Shown piece after piece: positions 1 to 5,133 of a stretch of 9,034 nt of DNA (position 1 is the stretch's first letter; every line of letters begins with the position of its first letter). Where the stretch lies: positions 1 to 9,034 of the forward strand of contig JAESPT010000145.1 in assembly GCA_016765515.1 (NCBI GenBank), given 5' to 3'. Under the pieces are notes generated by a model. It saw only the letters and a program-made list of their open reading frames with translations, was not told where the DNA came from and ran no database searches. Made by a program: the position numbers and the translations under genes. The stretch is from Sneathiella sp. GTDB taxonomy: Bacteria > Pseudomonadota > Alphaproteobacteria > Sneathiellales > Sneathiellaceae.

Positions 1-21
1 ATTTTCAGGAAGTGGGGGCAA

Positions 22-1176
22 ATGGACCTTTTGACAGTTGATGAACTTCGGATGATTCTGAGTTTTATCCGATTTTTACTTTTTTTCGGAATTATGCTTT
101 TCTTTGGCTACATCAGGACGCGGATCCCCCAGAAAGATAAAGGGGTCCTTACTCTGATCATCGGCTTTGCAATTCTGGCTTTTGCCTCGCTCTTTAATTC
201 TCAGGCGATATTTCCTGATTGGCTTCCCCTCTTGAACACTGAATTTGGCTCCAAAGCCATTATTCTCATGTCACATTTGGGATATATTTTAGGGACATTA
301 ACCGTAGTTTTTGGGCTGATCTACTGGAGTAACTCAGTCGTAAAACTGCACTATTATGCCAAAGAGGCCAAAATCGTTCGCGATCAAATTAGTGATCAAA
401 ATGCACTGTTGCAGGAAACCACCCGAGATCTGGAAATTAGAACAATCGATTATTTGGAACAACGAGAGGCAGCCATTGAATCCGAGCGTTCAAAAACCAA
501 CTTTCTGCGCAATACCAGTCACGAACTCAGAACACCTCTAAACGCTATTATCGGTCTATCAGAATTACTGGCAAATGGGACCTATAAGAATGAAGAAGAG
601 CGAGCAGAATTTTCTAATATGATCCTGTCTTCAGGCAAGAACCTTCTTAAAACCATTAATACGATTCTTGAAATTTCCCGGATACAATCAGATGAATATA
701 CGCCTTCTTTAAAGGCTGGGGAAATCAAGGAAATTATCGATGAATGCGTTGCCCATTGCCTTCCCAAGGCCCACTCGAAATCAATCAAAATTTCAGTTTT
801 ACTCAAAGAAGAAAATAAAGTTCGGGCAATATTTGATACGAAAGCCATGCGCCACATCCTGATCCGAATAATCGATAATGCACTCACTTACTCACCTGAA
901 GACACAGAGATTACAATTCGAGCCGTTATGAGTGATCAGGAGCAGGTGAAAATTGTTATTGTCGATCAAGGGCCTGGCATTGATCCGGAATTTATCGACA
1001 ATATTTTTGAAGTCTTTGGGCGTGCAGAGCACTGGAAGAACCGCGGTGAAGGTGGCGCGGGTCTTGGTCTCGCACTCTCCAGCAAAATGGCTGAAATTCA
1101 AAATGGGAAACTCGAAATTGAAAGCGATGGAGTAAACGGAACAACCTGCAGCATTTCACTTCCTGCTTGCGCCTGA
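22..1176 (+). CDS. Membrane-bound sensor histidine kinase without a distinct input domain
   Basis: This is a 384-residue two-component histidine kinase that would autophosphorylate on His and pass the phosphate to an unidentified response regulator. Three hydrophobic segments (about residues 11-31, 41-59, 79-102) anchor it in the inner membrane with only short loops, followed by a probable coiled coil (112-160). The HisKA motif SHELRTPLN has the phospho-acceptor His at 167. The ATPase domain has the N box (Asn286), G1 box DQGPGI (315-320), F box near 329-332 and G2 box GGAGLGLAL (344-352). All catalytic motifs look intact. A GGAAG ribosome site lies about 10 bases before the ATG. The frame stays open to base 1, so a longer protein starting outside the window cannot be excluded. 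No receiver domain or partner regulator is adjacent; the next gene is convergent. The kinase class is certain, the signal unknown. Confidence 0.9.
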   Translation: MDLLTVDELRMILSFIRFLLFFGIMLFFGYIRTRIPQKDKGVLTLIIGFAILAFASLFNSQAIFPDWLPLLNTEFGSKAIILMSHLGYILGTLTVVFGLIYWSNSVVKLHYYAKEAKIVRDQISDQNALLQETTRDLEIRTIDYLEQREAAIESERSKTNFLRNTSHELRTPLNAIIGLSELLANGTYKNEEERAEFSNMILSSGKNLLKTINTILEISRIQSDEYTPSLKAGEIKEIIDECVAHCLPKAHSKSIKISVLLKEENKVRAIFDTKAMRHILIRIIDNALTYSPEDTEITIRAVMSDQEQVKIVIVDQGPGIDPEFIDNIFEVFGRAEHWKNRGEGGAGLGLALSSKMAEIQNGKLEIESDGVNGTTCSISLPACA

Positions 1177-1185
1177 CGGACATAA

Positions 1186-1213
1186 AAAAACGGCCCACAA
1201 TGGAGCCGTTTTT
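1186..1213. terminator. Bidirectional rho-independent terminator between convergent genes
   Basis: A perfect 9-bp inverted repeat (AAAAACGGC at 1186-1194, GCCGTTTTT at 1205-1213) encloses a 10-nt loop. Because the outer arms are A/T runs, the hairpin ends in a U tract in either direction. It lies 9 bp after the kinase stop and 18 bp beyond the stop of the convergent permease gene, so it can end both transcripts. Confidence 0.85.
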
Positions 1214-1231
1214 CGTTAGGTTTATTGTCTA

Positions 1232-2056
1232 TCAGAGTATGCGTTTGCGAATTTGTGTCACCAGCAATTCCACAATCGCAACAACGGCCAACATACTTAA
1301 GAGAACCATACAGACACGATCCCAGAAGAAAAGTTCGAGTGCTGTACTCAAGGCAACGCCGATACCACCGGCTCCAACCAACCCGAGAACCGCAGATTCC
1401 CTCAAATTAATATCCCATCGGAAAAGGACAATTGACCAGAAAGTCGGCAACACTTGCGGCCAATATCCCATGGTCATGATGCTGAACCAGGGAGCTCCCG
1501 TTGTGTGTAAAGCTTCGATCGGCCCTTTGTGACTTTCCTCCAAGGCTTCGCCAAACAATTTTCCAATAAACCCGACAGAACGAAAGGCAATTGCAAAAGC
1601 GCCCGCCAAGGGACCAGGGCCGAGGATCGCCACAAACAACAATGCCCAGACAAGAGAATTGATACTTCTGGAAGACACCAGAATAAACCGGGCGATCCAA
1701 TTCAACAGTTTGTTTTGAGTGACATTTTCCGCAACCATCACCCCCACCGGAATTGCCATAATTATGGCGATCAATGTTCCCAGTGTCGCGATGTGAATGG
1801 TTTCCAGCATGGCGTCATGGATACTGTCTGGATAGTAAGAGACATCCGGCGGCCACATGCGATTAAACATATCCGCAAATTGTTCCGGCGCATCTATTAG
1901 AAATTCCGGAATAATTTCAATTGTCTGCATGGAAACGACAATTGCAGCCAGCGTCACCACATAAAACAAAAACCGTGAAGTTCGTTCCAAGGGCGTAAAT
2001 CTGGTCCAGTTTTTCTTTTCAAGAAAAGTCGGATTATCAAGAGTTTGCTGGTTCAT
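1232..2056 (-). CDS. phnE: Phosphonate-family ABC transporter permease, second copy
   Basis: This 274-residue inner-membrane permease belongs to the PhnE family of phosphonate/phosphite/phosphate-ester importers. It forms the transmembrane pore with the PhnE encoded just upstream, using the shared PhnC ATPase. A membrane segment lies near residues 28-47, then a periplasmic stretch, then several helices between about 85 and 265. The cytoplasmic coupling loop (EAA motif) runs from about 170 to 201, with the family-typical pieces EALEES, TTGAP and PQVLP, followed by a glycine-rich LGLVGAGGIG segment (224-233). Its ATG overlaps the previous stop by ATGA (2053-2056), so translation is probably coupled; a GAGGA ribosome site lies 10 nt upstream. 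It is the last gene of the operon. It is homologous to the first PhnE but clearly diverged, so the pore is probably a heterodimer. Confidence 0.9.
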   Translation of the reverse strand: MNQQTLDNPTFLEKKNWTRFTPLERTSRFLFYVVTLAAIVVSMQTIEIIPEFLIDAPEQFADMFNRMWPPDVSYYPDSIHDAMLETIHIATLGTLIAIIMAIPVGVMVAENVTQNKLLNWIARFILVSSRSINSLVWALLFVAILGPGPLAGAFAIAFRSVGFIGKLFGEALEESHKGPIEALHTTGAPWFSIMTMGYWPQVLPTFWSIVLFRWDINLRESAVLGLVGAGGIGVALSTALELFFWDRVCMVLLSMLAVVAIVELLVTQIRKRIL

Positions 2057-2850
2057 CGATACAGTTTCCTCATGATATTATTAACACCCTCAGCAACCAT
2101 GATGACGGCAATAATGGAAATCAGAATGGCAGAGACAAAATCGTAATCAAACCGTTGGAAGGCCGCAAAGAGGGTCCCGCCGATACCACCGGCGCCGACA
2201 ATTCCGACCATGGTTGAATTTCGCAGGTTTGAATCCAGCTGATAGGATATAAAACCAATAAACCGGCCCATAACTTGCGGCAGTACCCCATAGGTGATGA
2301 CACTTGAGAAAGGAGCACCGGTCGCCCGAATAGCTTCAATTTGTTTGAGGGAGATCTCTTCGATTGCTTCTGCAAAGAGCTTTGAAATAAATCCAATGGA
2401 CGCGACAACCAAAGCCATAGATCCTGCGAGAGCACCAAAACCAACTGCTTTTACAAACAGGATCGCCACAATCACTGGATGAAAGGATCGACAGGCGACA
2501 ATAATCGCCCGGGCAGGCCACGTTACCCATGCGGGCATCAAATTTCGAGCGGCTAGAAACCCAACCGGTAACGATAAAATCACCCCCACTGTGGTCGCGA
2601 TAACTGCAATCTGCAGGCTTTCCAACATACCTTCAATCAGAAGAGCATAACGTTCAAAATTGGGCGGCATCATTCGGCCAATAAACTCGGCGCCCCGGTC
2701 GATACCAACATACATACGCTGCAGATTTATATCGAATAATGTGAGAACGTACAGGAGATAGGCTGCGAGCAGAATATAAGCAATAGTCCCCGCCCAATTT
2801 CGCTTGGGGACGTATTTTCGTTTGCCATTCGACGTGGCTGCGTTACTCAT
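2053..2850 (-). CDS. phnE: Phosphonate-family ABC transporter permease, first copy
   Basis: This 265-residue PhnE-family permease is the first of two adjacent permease genes. A basic N-terminus is followed by a membrane segment (about 21-38), a periplasmic loop and further helices (about 78-100, 115-135, 138-158, 185-205, 238-258). The EAA coupling loop lies at about 161-192 ([20 protein letters not shown]), and the glycine-rich segment [10 protein letters not shown] follows at 216-225. The start overlaps the phnC stop as ATGA (2847-2850). A GAGGA ribosome site lies 9 nt upstream, supporting this ATG. Two-permease arrangements are common in the PhnE family; the sequence alone does not show whether the substrate is a phosphonate, phosphite or another phosphorus oxyanion or ester. 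Confidence 0.92.
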   Translation of the reverse strand: MSNAATSNGKRKYVPKRNWAGTIAYILLAAYLLYVLTLFDINLQRMYVGIDRGAEFIGRMMPPNFERYALLIEGMLESLQIAVIATTVGVILSLPVGFLAARNLMPAWVTWPARAIIVACRSFHPVIVAILFVKAVGFGALAGSMALVVASIGFISKLFAEAIEEISLKQIEAIRATGAPFSSVITYGVLPQVMGRFIGFISYQLDSNLRNSTMVGIVGAGGIGGTLFAAFQRFDYDFVSAILISIIAVIMVAEGVNNIMRKLYR

Positions 2851-3650
2851 GATAACCAGTCCTCACCACCATAAATGGTTTTCAAATGATCATTTTGAAG
2901 ATCTTCCGGCGGGCCATCAAAAACAACTTTGCCTGCGGACATGCCAACAATGCGATCAGCAAATCGCTTGGCAAGGCTCACATCGTGAATATTGATAACC
3001 ACGGGAATGTGTCGCAAGCGCGCTTGTTCTGTCATAAGATCCAGAATCTCAACGGATGTCTTCGGATCCAATGATGACGTCGGCTCGTCAGCCAGAAGTA
3101 TATCGGGTGATTGCATCAAAGCCCGGGCTATGGCAACACGCTGGCGTTGGCCACCGGACAGAGCATCCGCCCGTTGGTTAGCAAAGTCCGCCATACCAAC
3201 TTGTTCAAGCAATTCAAAAGCTTTATCGATGTCCTCTGGGGAGAATTTTCTGAGCCATGCGCGAAAGGCAGAAACATATCCTAACCGCCCACTCAGAACA
3301 TTTTCCATAACAGACAGGCGTTCCAGGAGATTATATTCCTGAAAGACCATCCCGATGTGGCGCCGCGCATAGCGAAGCTGGCGCCCCTTCAGTTTCGCAA
3401 GATTTTGCCCTTTAAAAAAAATATCCCCACTTGTTGGATCTACCAGACGGTTTATGCAACGGATCAGTGTACTTTTCCCGGTTCCAGAGGGACCAATAAT
3501 TGCGGTTATCCCTTTAGCTTCCAACTCCAATGAAATGCCCGATAAAACGGGTACACCAGGGACATATTCCATAACAAGGTTTTTGAGAACAAGTGAACCA
3601 GATGTGTTCGCCTGATTGTGTGGCTCTGAAGCAGTCGCCAATTGGGTCAT
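2847..3650 (-). CDS. phnC: Phosphonate-family ABC transporter ATP-binding protein
   Basis: This 267-residue ATPase powers the importer from the cytoplasmic face. From the chosen ATG, the Walker A motif GPSGTGKST is at 53-61, the Q-loop Gln at 104, the ABC signature LSGGQ at 164-168, Walker B ILLADEP at 184-190 and the switch His at 222. All are intact. The sequence around these motifs, such as [14 protein letters not shown] and [11 protein letters not shown], is characteristic of PhnC. The ATG at 3650 was preferred over an in-frame TTG at 3668 that adds six residues; neither has a strong ribosome site (a weak GGA lies before the ATG). The gene follows phnD after 154 nt of hairpin-rich spacer and overlaps the next permease gene by ATGA. 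Confidence 0.93.
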   Translation of the reverse strand: MTQLATASEPHNQANTSGSLVLKNLVMEYVPGVPVLSGISLELEAKGITAIIGPSGTGKSTLIRCINRLVDPTSGDIFFKGQNLAKLKGRQLRYARRHIGMVFQEYNLLERLSVMENVLSGRLGYVSAFRAWLRKFSPEDIDKAFELLEQVGMADFANQRADALSGGQRQRVAIARALMQSPDILLADEPTSSLDPKTSVEILDLMTEQARLRHIPVVINIHDVSLAKRFADRIVGMSAGKVVFDGPPEDLQNDHLKTIYGGEDWLS

Positions 3651-3672
3651 GGTAAATTCCAGTTGCAATTAC

Positions 3673-3707
3673 TTTTTTGAATCCGGGCTAATACACCGGT
3701 CAAAAAA
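3673..3707. repeat. Inverted repeat in the phnD-phnC spacer, just upstream of phnC
   Basis: TTTTTTGA (3673-3680) is complementary to TCAAAAAA (3700-3707), and CCGG (3683-3686) to CCGG (3696-3699), with a 2-nt bulge and a 9-nt loop. In the operon mRNA this hairpin would end 22 nt before the phnC ATG. It has terminator-like A/U flanks, but no U run follows the 3' arm in the operon direction. It could affect phnC translation or mRNA decay. The structure is read directly; the role is inferred. Confidence 0.5.
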
Positions 3708-3726
3708 ATATAATTAACGGATAATA

Positions 3727-3763
3727 GGGAGGATGGAAGCCGAGCGCAAAAGCCCGGCCTCCC
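3727..3763 (-). repeat. GC-rich hairpin in the phnD-phnC spacer
   Basis: In the minus-strand transcript, 3739-3745 pairs with 3752-3758 as a 7-bp GC-rich stem containing one G-U wobble, around a 6-nt loop. The outer GGGAG (3727-3731) can extend the pairing with CTCCC (3759-3763) across a bulge. It lies about 40-80 nt after the phnD stop, where hairpins in binding-protein operons often protect the upstream message or act as partial terminators. Confidence 0.5.
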
Positions 3764-3774
3764 CCAGGGAGAAT

Positions 3775-3798
3775 GCGAAGTCGATAGTTTGACTTCGC
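3775..3798 (-). terminator. Hairpin directly after the phnD stop codon
   Basis: Perfect 8-bp arms GCGAAGTC (3775-3782) and GACTTCGC (3791-3798) enclose an 8-nt loop, beginning 6 nt after the phnD stop. No U run follows, so it is more likely a processing or stabilising hairpin, or a partial terminator together with the GC-rich hairpin next to it, than a full rho-independent terminator. Confidence 0.5.
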
Positions 3799-3804
3799 TG
3801 CTCG

Positions 3805-4836
3805 TTAGTTCTTCTTGGTTTTCTTCGCCTTTTTGGCAGCTTCCTTTGCAGCCAAAGAGCTCAGCCCCTTCCTGTCATAGGAGGCGCCTGTCGCCGCTGC
3901 AATTGTGCGGATTACATCCCAATCAGCTTTGTAGGTAATCGGATAGAAACGATCGGCTCCTTTAAAAGCTTTCTTCATGCTTTCAGGAAAACGGTATGTG
4001 TGGAATGCTCCAACAATCTTGTGAACCAGATCTGGCTTCAAATTGTGGGCGTAGGCGAAAGAAGAGGTTGGAAATTTCGGACTGCGGTACAGGATTTCGA
4101 TTTCGTCCGCGTTGACAACACCGCGTGCGACCATCCGGCTATACACGTCAGAGGCAACAGGTGCGGCATCATAGTCACCCGCGATAACGCCCAGAATGGA
4201 CTGGTCATGCTTTCCAGAAAAAACAATTTCGTAATCATCGCCCGGAACAAGTCCTTCATCAGGCAGGAGTGCGCGAGGCGCAAGATTACCAGAATTTGAG
4301 GATGGAGACGTGTGAGCAACTTTCTTACCCTTCAGATCGGCCAAGGATTTGATGCCACTGTCTTTGCGGGTAATCATGATCAGATTATACCCCTGGAAAC
4401 CGTCGGCGTTACCTTTAACCGCAATCGGTACAGCGCCAGCCAGATTAACAGAAAAGCCTGTTGGCCCCGTTGAGAAACCCGCAACATGCAACCGGCCAGA
4501 GCGCATTGCTTCAATTTCAGCTGAATTGGATTGCACGGTATAATACACGACTTTCTTACCTGTCGCTTTTGCGAGATAGGCTTGGAAATCGGCAAACGCA
4601 TCCCGGTAAACTGCTGGGTCTTCAACAGGCGTATAAGTAAAGACAAGAGTGCCCGGATCTTTCCATTTTGATTCATCCGTCGGTGAATCTGCGACAAGAT
4701 CATTGTCAACATCACAATACAGGGTATCAAGTGAGCCGCGCTGGCAATTTTCTTCTGCATATGCTGGGCTCATCACCCCAACCATCATAGCACCGGTGAT
4801 AAAAGTAGCCGCACAAGCCAAAATTTTTGAACGCAT
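3805..4836 (-). CDS. phnD: Periplasmic phosphonate/phosphite-type substrate-binding protein
   Basis: This 343-residue protein would capture the substrate in the periplasm and deliver it to the PhnE/PhnC complex. A Sec signal peptide is clear: basic start, hydrophobic core and cleavage after AYA at residue 27. The mature protein starts with a Cys31...Cys41 stretch and an acidic DVDNDLVAD segment (42-50), then the PhnD-family core: TLVFTYTPVEDPAVY (63-77), the ligand-loop-like SPSSNSG (177-183), and GKHDQS followed by DAAPVASDVY (208-232). It ends in an unusual lysine-rich tail. The ATG at 4836 was chosen over one 33 nt upstream because GGAGGA lies five bases before it and it gives a normal signal peptide. 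It is the first gene of the operon, behind a sigma54-like promoter. Substrate cannot be assigned from sequence: phosphonate, phosphite and phosphate esters are all possible. Confidence 0.9.
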   Translation of the reverse strand: MRSKILACAATFITGAMMVGVMSPAYAEENCQRGSLDTLYCDVDNDLVADSPTDESKWKDPGTLVFTYTPVEDPAVYRDAFADFQAYLAKATGKKVVYYTVQSNSAEIEAMRSGRLHVAGFSTGPTGFSVNLAGAVPIAVKGNADGFQGYNLIMITRKDSGIKSLADLKGKKVAHTSPSSNSGNLAPRALLPDEGLVPGDDYEIVFSGKHDQSILGVIAGDYDAAPVASDVYSRMVARGVVNADEIEILYRSPKFPTSSFAYAHNLKPDLVHKIVGAFHTYRFPESMKKAFKGADRFYPITYKADWDVIRTIAAATGASYDRKGLSSLAAKEAAKKAKKTKKN

Positions 4837-4916
4837 TGGTTCCTCCCAAAATGTCTGTTCAGTTTCCACGTCCTAATTTTTCATATAATATTGTCTTGGA
4901 CGTTGCAGATAGTAAA

Positions 4917-4933
4917 AGCAAGTCCCGGGCCAA
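4917..4933 (-). promoter_or_regulatory. Sigma54 (-24/-12) promoter of the phnDCEE operon
   Basis: Read on the minus strand the element is TTGGCCCGGGACTTGCT. Against the consensus YTGGCACGRNNNTTGCW only the A of GCAC differs. The invariant GG (4931-4930) and GC (4919-4918) are separated by exactly 10 nt. Predicted transcription start is near 4906, giving a leader of about 70 nt before the phnD ATG. The neighbouring NtrC-type activator makes this functionally plausible. Confidence 0.8.
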
Positions 4934-4993
4934 GTCGCATATCTTATTTAACAGACTGTTTTTAAATATATATTCAATTATACTTATATATAT

Positions 4994-5006
4994 AATCAAT
5001 CGATTT
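4994..5006 (+). promoter_or_regulatory. Probable IHF-binding site
   Basis: AATCAATCGATTT matches the IHF consensus WATCAANNNNTTR except at the last base, and it adjoins a very AT-rich stretch (about 4945-4999), as is common for IHF sites. It is centred near -94 from the predicted sigma54 start, between promoter and activator modules, where DNA bending would help contact. AT-rich DNA yields chance matches, so confidence is moderate. Confidence 0.45.
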
Positions 5007-5007
5007 C

Positions 5008-5021
5008 TGACATATTTGACA
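5008..5021. promoter_or_regulatory. Putative activator-binding module 1 (promoter-proximal)
   Basis: TGACATATTTGACA contains two TGACA half sites 9 bp apart and matches module 2 at 11 of 14 positions. It is centred about 108 bp upstream of the predicted phnD start, typical for a sigma54 activator. It also contains the TTGACA that could be the -35 box of the kinase promoter. Confidence 0.5.
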
Positions 5022-5044
5022 AGCCTATTGTCCAATAATATGAC
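5016..5044 (+). promoter_or_regulatory. Putative sigma70 promoter of the two-component genes
   Basis: A perfect -35 TTGACA (5016-5021) is followed after 17 bp by TATGAC (5039-5044), a 4/6 match to the -10 consensus. Transcription would start near 5051, about 80 nt before the kinase start. Both boxes overlap the proposed activator modules, so binding of the regulator could repress its own operon. Confidence 0.45.
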
Positions 5045-5054
5045 ATTTATGTCA
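5041..5054. promoter_or_regulatory. Putative activator-binding module 2 (palindrome)
   Basis: TGACATTTATGTCA is a perfect inverted repeat with 6-bp arms and a 2-bp centre. It sits 33 bp, close to three helical turns, from module 1 and about 141 bp upstream of the predicted phnD start. The symmetry suits a dimeric Fis-type helix-turn-helix such as that of the adjacent response regulator. Confidence 0.6.
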
Positions 5055-5056
5055 GA

Positions 5057-5074
5057 ATTGAATAAAAATTCAAT
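5057..5074. repeat. AT-rich inverted repeat in the kinase leader
   Basis: ATTGAAT and ATTCAAT flank a 4-nt AAAA centre as perfect 7-bp arms. It lies just downstream of the predicted start of the kinase transcript. It might be a further protein site or a weak leader hairpin; no function is assigned. Confidence 0.35.
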
Positions 5075-5133
5075 ACCCAGCAACCCTACACGCCTCTGGA
5101 AAGACTTGCAGTTTCCACCAACATCGCACAAAT

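Noticed and set aside
4837..4869. Longer PhnD start adding 11 residues
   Set aside because: The added residues precede a normal signal peptide and would spoil it, and the ribosome site GGAGGA fits only the ATG at 4836.
4977..4996. TATAAT-like sequences on both strands as sigma70 promoters
   Set aside because: The region is nearly pure A/T, so such boxes are expected by chance. No suitably spaced -35 box was found for either strand.
5008..5032. Possible Pho box (PhoB site) upstream of phnD
   Set aside because: TGACA/TGTCA repeats are present, but the direct copies are 9 bp apart, whereas Pho-box half sites recur every 11 bp, and the CTGTCAT core is not matched. They fit the activator-module explanation better.
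4860..5118. Direct repeat CAGTTTCCAC at 4860-4869 and 5109-5118 flanking the divergent control region
   Set aside because: Only 10 bp, with no associated element or target-site pattern. Its position is suggestive but chance cannot be excluded.
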